Source: Leifsonia sp. 1010
Lineage (GTDB): Bacteria; Actinomycetota; Actinomycetes; Actinomycetales; Microbacteriaceae
Direction of reading: 5' to 3'
Assembly (NCBI RefSeq): GCF_031455295.1
Contig: NZ_JAVDSL010000001.1
Location: 1,922,001-1,986,000, forward strand
DNA: 64,000 bases
Shown: positions 21,076-29,562 of the stretch, in pieces
Layout: each line of letters opens with the position of its first letter
Position numbering within the stretch: the stretch's first letter is position 1
Made by a program: the position numbers and the translations under genes
The notes under the pieces: model-generated
Databases searched by the model: none
Told to the model about the DNA's origin: nothing
What the model saw: only the letters and a program-made list of their open reading frames with translations

Positions 21076-21947
21076 GCGCGATCGTGGAGCAGGCCGCCGA
21101 GGCGGCGGCACCGGAAGCGCGGGGGCGGCGACGCACCCGCCGTTCGCTGACCCTCGGCATCGGTCTCATCCTGGTCGGGCTGGTGGTGATCGTCGCCGTC
21201 GTGTCGTTCTTCTGGCTGCCGTACGCGCAGTCCGACACCTCCGGCACCCGGCTCGAGCAGCCGAGCGCGGCGCACTGGCTCGGAACGGACCGGTTCGGGC
21301 GTGACCTGGTGACCCAGTTGATGATCGGCGCGCGCATCGCGCTGGCCGTCGGCCTCGGTTCCGTCGCGATCGGCGCCGTGGTGGGCGGCACCCTCGGCCT
21401 GCTCGCCGCCTTCGCGACGAAATGGCTGGACGACACGCTGTCGGCCGTGCTCGACATCCTGATCGCGTTCCCCACGCTGCTCCTGGCGATGTTGATCGTG
21501 GCCGCTCAGGGTGCATCGCTCGGCACCGCCATCGTCGCGATCGGGCTCGCGATGTCGGCGGTCGTCGCGCGGTTGACGCGCGTGCTCGCGAAGCGGGTGC
21601 TCTCGCAGCAATACGTCACCGCCGCGCGCACCTCCGGCACCTCGTGGCCGGGGATCATCGCACGGCACATCCTGCCGAACATCTGGCCGACGCTCAGCGT
21701 GAACCTGGCGCTGCAGTTCGGAGTGGCGGTGCTCGCCGAGGCGAGCCTGTCGTACCTGGGGCTCGGGGCACCGCCGCCCAACGCCTCGTGGGGCCGCCTG
21801 CTGCAGGAGGCGCAGGGCACCGCGTCCACCGCTCCCGCCGGCGCCATCGCCCCTGGCGTGGCCCTGGTCGTGCTGGTGATCGGCGTCAACCTGGTGGCCG
21901 ACGGCCTGAGGGATGTCGGCGACCCGACCCGCAGGAGGTCTCGATGA
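21072..21947 (+). CDS. ABC transporter permease (DppC/OppC type)
   Basis: This 291-residue second permease subunit has an N-terminal cytoplasmic segment, about six helices and motifs typical of DppC (HWLGTDRFGRDL, YVTAARTSGTSWPGIIARHI, SYLGLGAPPPNASWG). It pairs with the upstream permease to form the channel. It overlaps its neighbours by 4 bases on both sides, so the subunits are [15 protein letters not shown] coupled. Confidence 0.93.
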   Translation: MSAIVEQAAEAAAPEARGRRRTRRSLTLGIGLILVGLVVIVAVVSFFWLPYAQSDTSGTRLEQPSAAHWLGTDRFGRDLVTQLMIGARIALAVGLGSVAIGAVVGGTLGLLAAFATKWLDDTLSAVLDILIAFPTLLLAMLIVAAQGASLGTAIVAIGLAMSAVVARLTRVLAKRVLSQQYVTAARTSGTSWPGIIARHILPNIWPTLSVNLALQFGVAVLAEASLSYLGLGAPPPNASWGRLLQEAQGTASTAPAGAIAPGVALVVLVIGVNLVADGLRDVGDPTRRRSR

Positions 21948-22759
21948 TTGCCGACGGGAATGCGGCGGGCGCCCTCCTCGAGGTCGACGGCTTGAGTATC
22001 GCGACGCGGGACGGCGACGTGCTGGTGAGCGACGTATCGTTCCGTCTCGCCGCGGGGGAGCGGCTCAGCCTGATCGGCGAGTCCGGCTCCGGAAAATCGC
22101 TGACGTCGTTCGCGCTCACGGGCCTGCTGCCCGAAGGACTGCGGGCGACCGGCAGCGTCCTGCTCGACGGCGTGCCGGTCATCGGCGCTCGCGAGCGCGA
22201 CCTGGTCGCGCTGCGCGGCCGGGTGGCGTCGACTGTCTTCCAGGAGCCGATGACTGCGCTCGACCCGCTCATGCGCCTCGGGCGCCAGGTTGCCGAGCCG
22301 CTCCGCCGGCACCTCGGGCTGCGCGGCGACACCTTGCGTCGGGCGGTGCACGACGCGCTCGCCGAAGTCGGCCTCCCCGAGCCGGAACGCATCGCGCACG
22401 CCTACTCCTGGGAGATCTCCGGTGGTCAGCGGCAGCGCGTCGCGATCGCGGCGGCCCTCGCCTGTCGGCCGCAGCTGCTGATCGCCGACGAGCCGACGAC
22501 CGCGCTCGATGTCACCGTCCAGGCCGACGTACTGGCCCTGCTCGAACGGCTGGTCGCCGAACGCGGGATGGCGCTCCTGTTCGTCAGTCACGACCTCGCC
22601 GTCGTTTCCCGCATGGCCCAGCGGGCACTCGTGCTGCGTCAGGGGCGCGTCGTCGAGGAGGGTGCGATCGAGCGCCTGCTGTCCGACCCGCGCGACCCGT
22701 ACACCGCCGAACTCGTGCGGAGCGCCCGAGAGCTCGATTCCGCGCTGGAGCTGCCATGA
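21944..22759 (+). CDS. ABC transporter ATP-binding protein (DppD type)
   Basis: This 271-residue ATPase has Walker A GESGSGKS, the Q-loop region [11 protein letters not shown], signature ISGGQRQR, Walker [13 protein letters not shown] and switch histidine in VSHDLAV. The C-terminus ([11 protein letters not shown]) is the DppD/OppD-type tail. A strong AGGAGGT precedes the ATG, which overlaps the permease stop. It energises the importer together with the next gene. Confidence 0.93.
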   Translation: MIADGNAAGALLEVDGLSIATRDGDVLVSDVSFRLAAGERLSLIGESGSGKSLTSFALTGLLPEGLRATGSVLLDGVPVIGARERDLVALRGRVASTVFQEPMTALDPLMRLGRQVAEPLRRHLGLRGDTLRRAVHDALAEVGLPEPERIAHAYSWEISGGQRQRVAIAAALACRPQLLIADEPTTALDVTVQADVLALLERLVAERGMALLFVSHDLAVVSRMAQRALVLRQGRVVEEGAIERLLSDPRDPYTAELVRSARELDSALELP

Positions 22760-23520
22760 CGCCCATCCTCGAACTCCGCAACGCGGGCTTCCGGTACCGC
22801 CGGGCGACCAGCCCGGCGCTGGACGACGTGACCTTCGCCGTCGAACCGGGACGAAGCCTCGGCCTGGTCGGCGAGTCGGGCGCGGGCAAGACGACGGCAC
22901 TCTCACTTCTCCTGGGCCTGACCGCGCCCACGAGCGGCACCGTTCTCTTCGACGGACAGGCCCTGAACCCGCGCGACCGGACGCAGCTGCGCGCCTTCCG
23001 GCGGAGCGTCCAGCCGGTCTTCCAGGACCCGTACTCCTCCCTCGACCCGCGGCAGAGCGTCGGCAGGATCGTCGGCGAACCCCTCGCCTCCCTCGGCCTC
23101 GCGGGCGGCGAGCAGGCGCGCGAACGCGTTGCACAGGCGCTGCACTCCGTCGCCCTGCCCGCCGACGCGGCGCGCCGCTACCCGCACGAGTTCTCCGGTG
23201 GCCAGCGGCAGCGTATCGCCATCGCCCGGGCGATCGTGTCACGACCGCGCGTGCTGCTGGCAGACGAGCCGGTGAGTGCGTTGGACGTGACGACGCGCAT
23301 CCAGATCATCGACCTGCTCGGCGAGCTGGCGGCGAACGAGGGCATGACCGTCGTCATGGTGTCGCACGATCTCAGCGTTGTCGCAGCGCTCTGCGCTCAG
23401 ACGGTGGTGCTGCGCGGCGGGCGCGTCGTCGAGCAGGGCGCCACGAGCGAGGTGCTCAGGACGCCGAAGGACGACTACACCCGCCGCCTGCTGGCGTCGG
23501 TGCCTCGGCTGCCGGCTTAG
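22756..23520 (+). CDS. ABC transporter ATP-binding protein (DppF type)
   Basis: This 254-residue ATPase has Walker A GESGAGKT, FQDPYSSLDPR, signature FSGGQRQR, Walker B LLADEPVSALD and H-loop VSHDLSV. It is the second nucleotide-binding subunit. It starts within the previous stop (ATGA) and its own TAG overlaps the TAA of the convergent bcp gene, with no room for a terminator between them. Confidence 0.93.
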   Translation: MTPILELRNAGFRYRRATSPALDDVTFAVEPGRSLGLVGESGAGKTTALSLLLGLTAPTSGTVLFDGQALNPRDRTQLRAFRRSVQPVFQDPYSSLDPRQSVGRIVGEPLASLGLAGGEQARERVAQALHSVALPADAARRYPHEFSGGQRQRIAIARAIVSRPRVLLADEPVSALDVTTRIQIIDLLGELAANEGMTVVMVSHDLSVVAALCAQTVVLRGGRVVEQGATSEVLRTPKDDYTRRLLASVPRLPA

Positions 23521-23993
23521 GCGTCGATCCCCAGCTTCTTGCGCAGCGAGGCGACGTGCCCGGTCGCCTTGACGTTGTAGAGCGGCAGGCGGATTGTGCC
23601 GTCCGGGTCGACGACGAACGTCGACCGGATGACACCTTCGACGGTCTTGCCGTAGAGCTTCTTCTCGCCGTAGGCGCCGTACGCGCGGTGGACGGCGAGG
23701 TCTTCGTCGGACAGCAGCGGGAAGTTGAGGCCCTCCTGCTCCTGGAACTCCTTATTTCTGGCCGGCGCATCCTTCGAGATGCCGATCACCTGGTATCCGG
23801 CCGACTTGAGCGAGTTCAGGTTGTCGCGGAAGTCGCAGGCCTCCGTCGTGCACCCCGGGGTCATCGCCGCGGGGTAGAAGTACACGATCGCGTTCTTCCC
23901 GGCGAAGTCGGAGAGCGAGACGGCGGCGCCGTCCTGGTCGGTGAGCGTGAAGGCGGGAGCCGGAGCGCCGGCCTCGAGTCGATCGTCAGTCAT
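23517..23993 (-). CDS. bcp: Thioredoxin-dependent peroxiredoxin (Bcp/PrxQ type)
   Basis: This 158-residue peroxiredoxin has the peroxidatic motif AAMTPGCTTEACDFRD with C48 and, five residues on, C53 as the likely resolving cysteine, the PrxQ pattern. It reduces peroxides using thioredoxin. AGGAG before the ATG lies inside the end of the upstream DUF2142 gene (4-base gap), so it is the last gene of the polysaccharide operon or read through from it. Confidence 0.92.
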   Translation of the reverse strand: MTDDRLEAGAPAPAFTLTDQDGAAVSLSDFAGKNAIVYFYPAAMTPGCTTEACDFRDNLNSLKSAGYQVIGISKDAPARNKEFQEQEGLNFPLLSDEDLAVHRAYGAYGEKKLYGKTVEGVIRSTFVVDPDGTIRLPLYNVKATGHVASLRKKLGIDA

Positions 23994-23997
23994 GGGT

Positions 23998-25509
23998 CTA
24001 TTCTCCTGTCACGGTGGACTCGAGCGCACGGTAGCGGAAGCCGCGCAACGCGTTTCGGCGTGCGGTCGAGAGCCCGAGCACCACGGCCGCCGCGACCGCG
24101 ACCGCGAAGGCGAACGAACCGAGCACCCACATCTGCATCGGCAGCACGGGGATGGGCCACCACCAGACGACCCCCGAGTTCAGGTTGAGGTACTGAGCAT
24201 CGGTGCCTGTCGTGTACCGGTGGATGTTGGTATACAGCGCGATTCCGTTGGCCCCGATGAGCAAAGCGCCCATCACGATGAGCTGCAGGCGGCTGAGGCC
24301 GAGGTCGAAGCGGTTCATCCCGTAAAGGCAGAGGCCGACGAGCAGGATCAGCAGGGGATAGATGTAACGCGGCTGGACCCCTGTGCCCACATGGATCTGC
24401 TCGCGCATCAAGATGTAGAGGGGCACGAACACGACTGCGAGAGCGGAGATCGCGAGGACCACCACCTTGCGGGCGGTCATCCGGCCGAGTCCCCAGAAGG
24501 CGAGCCCGGAGACCACGAGCGTGACGGAACCCCAGACGCTGACCGGCATGAAGGTGTCGAGCCAGCCCAGCCCGGTGTACCCGAAGGAGCTCGCATAGAA
24601 CCACGGCAGATCGAGCAGGTTCTTCCAGAGCAGCCAGGCGAACTCGTAGGGCGGCAGTGTTGAGTGCTGGCGGGTGATGACTCCGCCCTGCGAGGCGCTC
24701 AGGTACAGCAGGACGCTGACGATCGCGAGCCCGACAGGCAGTAGGGAACGCAGGAGGAAGGCGCGGGTGCGCTCCGCCTTCAGGACGACCACGAGGATCA
24801 TCGCGAGCACTCCGTAGGTGGCCGCGTCGGCCCGGGCGCCGGCACCGATGATCGTGCTGATCGCGGCGACCACCCCGAGCCCGATCGTTCGACCTCGGCT
24901 CGCCGCCTCGTAGTAGCCGAGAAGGGCGAGCCACAGCGTGGTGGCCGACAGCACCGCCCACCCGCTCGGATTCGTGCTCGCGACGAGGAACAGCCCGAGA
25001 GGGATGAGCGTTGCCAGGGCGGACCACACGAGCAGGCCGCGCCGTCGCGCCGGGAGAAGCAGGAACAATGCCGTCAGGAGGCCGACGTACAGGAACGCGT
25101 TGAACACGCGGATCGAGATCACGGCGGTTCCCAGGTGCGGGGAGGCAAAGACGCTCATCACGGCGTAGTACACCGGTGGATAGCCGTGATCGTTGAAGTT
25201 GCCGCGGTCGGTCGGGACCAGCCCCTCCGCGTCCGGGATCGCACACTTGCCGGGGATCTCGGAGTGGTGCGCGTAGCACAGCGAGGAGAGCGTCATCGCC
25301 CGGGGGACAGAGCGCTCGTCCGGCTTCGGCCCCGGCTCGCAGAGACCTGCCCGGTCGCCTTGGGCGCACCAGATGCTCGTCAGGTGATAGTCATCGTCAG
25401 GCGCGGCGCCCACCGGCGAGGCGAATGCCCAGGCCACCAGCCCGAAGAAGAGGGCGACGGGCATCAGAACCGCGACGACGATCCGCCACGGCTTCCAGGC
25501 CGCTCTCAT
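23998..25509 (-). CDS. DUF2142-family multi-pass membrane protein
   Basis: This 503-residue protein has about 11-12 membrane helices. After the first helix is the acidic loop GAAPDDDYHL, a feature of GT-C-fold glycosyltransferases and of DUF2142 proteins found in cell-surface polysaccharide clusters. It may assemble or transfer lipid-linked sugars on the outer face. The ATG overlaps the dehydrogenase stop (ATGA). The reaction is not known. Confidence 0.82.
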   Translation of the reverse strand: MRAAWKPWRIVVAVLMPVALFFGLVAWAFASPVGAAPDDDYHLTSIWCAQGDRAGLCEPGPKPDERSVPRAMTLSSLCYAHHSEIPGKCAIPDAEGLVPTDRGNFNDHGYPPVYYAVMSVFASPHLGTAVISIRVFNAFLYVGLLTALFLLLPARRRGLLVWSALATLIPLGLFLVASTNPSGWAVLSATTLWLALLGYYEAASRGRTIGLGVVAAISTIIGAGARADAATYGVLAMILVVVLKAERTRAFLLRSLLPVGLAIVSVLLYLSASQGGVITRQHSTLPPYEFAWLLWKNLLDLPWFYASSFGYTGLGWLDTFMPVSVWGSVTLVVSGLAFWGLGRMTARKVVVLAISALAVVFVPLYILMREQIHVGTGVQPRYIYPLLILLVGLCLYGMNRFDLGLSRLQLIVMGALLIGANGIALYTNIHRYTTGTDAQYLNLNSGVVWWWPIPVLPMQMWVLGSFAFAVAVAAAVVLGLSTARRNALRGFRYRALESTVTGE

Positions 25510-26549
25510 CGGCCCGAGCCGTTCCCGGCGAGGCGCCCCGCGAGGGCGCTGGGCAGAGTCTCGGGGTCGACCTCGATCTCGCGCTGTTCGTCGGCCGACC
25601 GCATGACGGCTTCGGCCACGGCCAGAGTGGTGAGACCCTCGTCCATCGTCACGATGCCGGGTCGGCCATGGAGGATGGCGTCGCGGAAGGCCTCGTGCTC
25701 GATGCGCAGCGGCTCGCGCTTCTTCAGCGCGAACCGGATGACCGATCCTTCGGCGACCCCGCGGAAGTTGGAGACGGCATCCCACTCGGTCGCGTCCGTG
25801 CCGTTCTCGTAGTACGTCAGGTCGCCGCTGAGCGTGTCTGCGACGAACGCGCCTCGCTCGCCGGTGACGACGGTGATGCGCTCCTTCATCGGCGACAGCC
25901 AGTTCACCAGGTGGTTGGTGATGATCCCGTCGTCGAGGCGGCCGTTGAAGGCCACCATGTCCTCGTGCGGTCGACCGCTCCGGCGGGAGGTGTTCGCATG
26001 CACGGCCCGGAAGGGGCTCTGCGCCAGCCACGAGGTGAGGTCGATGTCGTGCGTCGCGAGGTCCTTGATGACGCCGACGTCGGCGATGCGGATGGGGAAC
26101 GGTCCCTGGCGCCGCGTGGCGATCTGGTACACCGAGCCCAGCTCGCCGGCCTCGACGCGGCTCCGCAGATTCTGCAGGGCCGGATTGAACCGCTCGATGT
26201 GCCCGACCGCTCCGACGAGGCCGTTCCGGCGGAAGGCGTCCGCCATCCGGCGGGCTTCATCCAGATCGGCGGCGATCGGCTTCTCGACGAGGGCGTGGAC
26301 ACCGGCGTCGGCGAGCTCGAGCGCCGTGGACTCGTGGAGGGTCGTGGGCACGGCGACGACGGCGGCGTCGACGCCCGCCTCGATGAGCTCGGCGACGGAC
26401 CGGTAGACCGGGGCGTCGATGGAGGCGGCACGCTCGGGGGCCGTCTCCACGACTCCGGCGAGCTCGACGCCGTCCAGTTCGCGCACCACGCGCGCGTGGT
26501 GCGATCCCATCACGCCGAGGCCGACGACGCCGACCCGCAGCGCGGCCAT
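25506..26549 (-). CDS. Gfo/Idh/MocA-family sugar dehydrogenase (WbpB-like)
   Basis: This 347-residue oxidoreductase has an N-terminal Rossmann fold (VGVVGLGVMGSHHA, residues 6-19), the EKP motif, and GHIERFNPA before the C-terminal domain (VGVIKDLATHDIDL). In the WbpB/WlbA route, such enzymes oxidise C3 of UDP-N-acetylglucosaminuronate; the neighbours (aminotransferase, acetyltransferase) support that role. It overlaps the aminotransferase stop by one base. The substrate is inferred from context only. Confidence 0.85.
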   Translation of the reverse strand: MAALRVGVVGLGVMGSHHARVVRELDGVELAGVVETAPERAASIDAPVYRSVAELIEAGVDAAVVAVPTTLHESTALELADAGVHALVEKPIAADLDEARRMADAFRRNGLVGAVGHIERFNPALQNLRSRVEAGELGSVYQIATRRQGPFPIRIADVGVIKDLATHDIDLTSWLAQSPFRAVHANTSRRSGRPHEDMVAFNGRLDDGIITNHLVNWLSPMKERITVVTGERGAFVADTLSGDLTYYENGTDATEWDAVSNFRGVAEGSVIRFALKKREPLRIEHEAFRDAILHGRPGIVTMDEGLTTLAVAEAVMRSADEQREIEVDPETLPSALAGRLAGNGSGR

Positions 26550-27643
26550 CAGCTTCCCGCCTTCGCGAGCGTGTTCACGGCGGACACGATGCGGTCGAGG
26601 TCCTGTTCGCTGAGCGAGGGATGCACGGGGAGCGAAAGCGCTTCGCGAGCGGCCCGTTCGGTCTCCGGCAGGTCGAGCTCGAGTCCGAAGACGGGGAGCC
26701 GGTGCACCGGGGTCGGGTAGTAGACGCCGGTGCCGATCCCGTGCTCCTCGCGGAGGGCGCGCGAGAACCCGTCGCGGTCTTCCGCGATGCGGATCGTGTA
26801 CTGGTGGTAGACGTGCTCGGCGCCCTCGGCGACGGGAGGTGTCACCACTCCCGTCAGCTCGGCGTCGAAGCGGGCCGCGTTCCTGCGCCGCTGCTCCGTC
26901 CAGCCGGCCAGCTTCCGGAGCTGGGCGCGGCCGATCGCCGCGTGCAGGTCGGTCATGCGGGCGTTGAAACCGGCGACCTCGTTCTCGTACGGACGGGCCA
27001 TGCCCTGGTTGCGGAGAAGGCGGACGCGCTCGTCGGTGGCGGGGGAGGCGGAGACGACCATCCCGCCCTCGCCCGAGGTCATGTTCTTGGTCGGGTACAG
27101 GCTGAACATCGCCCAGTCGCCGAAGGTGCCGACCGGTCGCCCGTCGAGCGTGGCGGCGTGAGCCTGCGCGGCATCCTCGAAGAGGGCCAGCGAGTGCTCG
27201 GCTGCGAGGGCGGACAGGCGGCCCATGTCCGCAGGGTGGCCGTAGAGGTGCACCGGCATGATCGCAGCGGTGTTGGGACCGATCGCTCCAGCGACGGAAT
27301 CGGGGTCGAGGTTGAACGAGTCCGGCTCGATATCCGCAAAGACCGGAACGGCGCCCGCGAGCACGACGGCATTGGCCGTCGCGGCGAAGGTGAAGGAGGG
27401 GACGATGACCTCGTCGCCCGGGCCGATGCCCGCGGCGAGCAGGCCGAGGTGGAGACCGGACGTGCCGGAGTTCACCGCGGCCGTCGGACGGCCGGCGACG
27501 AGCGCGTCGGAGAACTCGCGCTCGAAGGCGGCGACCTCGGGGCCTTGCGCCAGCATCCCGCTCTGCAGCACGGCGTCGACCGCCGCGCGCTCCTCGTCGC
27601 CGATGAGCGGCCGGGCGGCCGGGATGAAGTCCAGATCGGTCAC
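26549..27643 (-). CDS. DegT/DnrJ/EryC1/StrS sugar aminotransferase (WbpE-like)
   Basis: This 364-residue PLP enzyme has the Schiff-base lysine K186 in SLYPTKNMTSGEGG, PLP-ring aspartate D157 in FEDAAQAH, and the usual C-terminal GTGVYYPTPVHRLP. It would transfer an amino group to a 3-keto nucleotide sugar made by the next gene's dehydrogenase. The GTG at 27643 overlaps the acetyltransferase stop (GTGA), so the three biosynthetic genes form one tightly coupled operon. Confidence 0.9.
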   Translation of the reverse strand: MTDLDFIPAARPLIGDEERAAVDAVLQSGMLAQGPEVAAFEREFSDALVAGRPTAAVNSGTSGLHLGLLAAGIGPGDEVIVPSFTFAATANAVVLAGAVPVFADIEPDSFNLDPDSVAGAIGPNTAAIMPVHLYGHPADMGRLSALAAEHSLALFEDAAQAHAATLDGRPVGTFGDWAMFSLYPTKNMTSGEGGMVVSASPATDERVRLLRNQGMARPYENEVAGFNARMTDLHAAIGRAQLRKLAGWTEQRRRNAARFDAELTGVVTPPVAEGAEHVYHQYTIRIAEDRDGFSRALREEHGIGTGVYYPTPVHRLPVFGLELDLPETERAAREALSLPVHPSLSEQDLDRIVSAVNTLAKAGS

Positions 27644-28224
27644 GCGACCACCTCCAGCTTGTCGTCGTTCTCGCGATAGCGCTCGCCGGTGGTCGGGCAG
27701 ACCCACCCCTCGGCATCTTGGACGAGCGGGATGCCCGCTCGGCCCACCCAGCCGATCCTCCGCGCCGGCACGCCGGCGACCAGGGCGAAGTCTGGCACAT
27801 CCCTGGTCACGACCGCTCCGGCGGCCACCGTCGCCCAGGAGCCGATCACCACGGGTGCGATGCAGACGGCGCGGGCGCCGATCGATGCTCCAGAGCGCAC
27901 CACGACGCCGACGGGCTCCCAATCGGCGGCCGACTTGAGCGTGCCGTCCGGGTTCACGGCGCGCGGGAACGTGTCGTTGGTCAAGACCACGGCAGGGCCG
28001 ATGAAGACGCCGTCCTCGAGCACGGCCGGTTCGTACACGAGCGCCTGGTTCTGGATCTTGCAGTTGCTGCCGACGCTCACGCCGGAACCGATGTACGCCC
28101 CGCGCCCGACGATGCAGTCCTCACCGATCGTGGCGTTCTCGCGCACCTGTGCGAGGTCCCAGATCTTCGTTCCGTCACCGACCGCGGCGGACGCGGCGAC
28201 ATCGGCGTTCTCGGCAACAAACAA
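27640..28224 (-). CDS. Left-handed beta-helix N-acetyltransferase (WbpD-like)
   Basis: This 194-residue hexapeptide-repeat protein closely follows the WbpD pattern (NCKIQNQALVYE, LEDGVFIGPAVVLTND, AGVPARRIGW) and has a short C-terminal knob (WVCPTTGERY). It would N-acetylate the 3-amino group of a UDP-sugar. I place the start at TTG 28224, with GGGGAGG about 10 bases upstream and homology beginning right there. In-frame ATGs at 28323 and 28368 would add residues unlike the family. Confidence 0.82.
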   Translation of the reverse strand: MFVAENADVAASAAVGDGTKIWDLAQVRENATIGEDCIVGRGAYIGSGVSVGSNCKIQNQALVYEPAVLEDGVFIGPAVVLTNDTFPRAVNPDGTLKSAADWEPVGVVVRSGASIGARAVCIAPVVIGSWATVAAGAVVTRDVPDFALVAGVPARRIGWVGRAGIPLVQDAEGWVCPTTGERYRENDDKLEVVA

Positions 28225-28494
28225 CGAGTCTCTTCCTCCCCTGCGCCCGGGCTCCCTGAGGGAGTCTTCCGTCTCGGCGCGCGTCGTCCGGCCACGTCGG
28301 GCAGACCAAATAGAATGTATCATCGAGTGGCTTCCGGTTCGGCTGGAGGCTCGGGCTCTCCACAGCATCTGCGCGGTCGAACGGACGCGGGCGGATGGTG
28401 TGGGATCACCCAGGTGTCACAGCGCCGATCCCAACGGTGGAGCGGTCAGCTCGCGACACGAAGCTCACCGACCCAGAAGGCGCAACACTCGACC
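28225..28494. promoter_or_regulatory. Divergent intergenic region of the polysaccharide cluster
   Basis: This 270-base gap, the largest in the window, separates the minus-strand sugar operon from the plus-strand epimerase operon. It contains a locally AT-rich stretch (28310-28325, AATAGAATGTATCATC) that could hold promoters for the minus-strand operon. I see no convincing complete -35/-10 pair, gene or RNA structure. Confidence 0.45.
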
Positions 28495-29562
28495 ATGATC
28501 GTGTTCATCTACGGAACGACGGCGGAGGCCATCAAATTGGCCCCGGTCATCCGCCGGCTCCGGGAGCGCGGTGTTGCCACCCAGCAATGGGTGACGATGC
28601 AGCACACCGAGGCTCTGATGACCGCAATGGAGCAGCTGGGGCTCGGCACTCCCGATCAGGTCATCGCGCACGGCGCGGCAGGCAAACCGCTCCGGGGCAC
28701 CGGCGACGTGATCCGCTGGGGGATGACGGTGCTGGGCTGGCTGCGGAAGAACCGCAAGCGGGTGGCCGCATCCCTGCCGAAGAACACGGTGATCGTTGTG
28801 CACGGCGACACCATCACCAGCGTCGTCGGCGCCTGGATCGCCAAGCGGATGGGCTTCGACTGCGCCCACATCGAGGCGGGCCTGCGCAGCGGAAACTGGC
28901 GGCATCCCTTCCCGGAGGAGCTGGACCGGCGCATCGTCGGGACCATGGCGACGGTGCACTACACGCCGTCGATCGAGGCGACCGAGAACCTGAAGAAGCG
29001 TTCGAACGTCGTCTACACGCACGGCAACACGGCCCTCGACGCCGTGCTCGACCACGGGATGCGCGACGCAGGCACGGATGCTCCGTACGGCGTCGTGCTG
29101 CTTCACCGGTTCGAGTTCATCTCCAACAGCCAGCTGGTCGACGACACGCTCGAGGTGCTCGCCACCAGCGAGGTCCCGCTACGGCTCATCGTCGACGCCT
29201 ACAACCGGGAGACGCTGGAGCGGCTGCTCGCCAACCAGGGCGGCAACCGCATCACCGTCCTCCCGAAGCTGCGACACGACGAGTTCGTCGCCCTGCTGGA
29301 GAACGCCGCCTTCGTCGTCACCGACTCCGGCGGGATCCAGGCCGAGTCGGCGCTACTCGGCGTCCCCACGCTCATCCACCGCAAGACGACGGAGCAGGGC
29401 GAGGGCATCGGGCGCAACATCGTGCTCTCCGAGTGGGACCTCGGCCGGCTGCGTTCGTTCCTGAGAGATTACGAATCCCTTCGGCACGAGCCCGACCGCC
29501 CGGAGCGGTCACCGTCGGACATCATCGTCAACGACCTGATCAGTCGAGGGTATGCCGACTAG
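28495..29562 (+). CDS. UDP-N-acetylglucosamine 2-epimerase family protein (divergent)
   Basis: This 355-residue protein has the two-domain Epimerase_2 layout: N-terminal GTTAEAIKLAPV, central HGDTITSVVGAWIA and HIEAGLRSGN, HPFPEELDRRIVG, and C-terminal VVTDSGGIQAESALLG. It may invert C2 of a UDP-HexNAc or a diacetamido-uronate (WpbI-type role) in this cluster. Three usually invariant spots differ: GTRPEA is GTTAEA, HRxEN is HRFEF, and TERPE is TEQGE. The stop lies 11 bases inside the flippase gene. Confidence 0.85.
   Translation: MIVFIYGTTAEAIKLAPVIRRLRERGVATQQWVTMQHTEALMTAMEQLGLGTPDQVIAHGAAGKPLRGTGDVIRWGMTVLGWLRKNRKRVAASLPKNTVIVVHGDTITSVVGAWIAKRMGFDCAHIEAGLRSGNWRHPFPEELDRRIVGTMATVHYTPSIEATENLKKRSNVVYTHGNTALDAVLDHGMRDAGTDAPYGVVLLHRFEFISNSQLVDDTLEVLATSEVPLRLIVDAYNRETLERLLANQGGNRITVLPKLRHDEFVALLENAAFVVTDSGGIQAESALLGVPTLIHRKTTEQGEGIGRNIVLSEWDLGRLRSFLRDYESLRHEPDRPERSPSDIIVNDLISRGYAD

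Noticed and set aside
28225-28368. Longer acetyltransferase starts at ATG 28323 or 28368
   Set aside because: Family similarity and the GGGGAGG site support the TTG at 28224; the added residues are unlike homologues and lie in a probable promoter.
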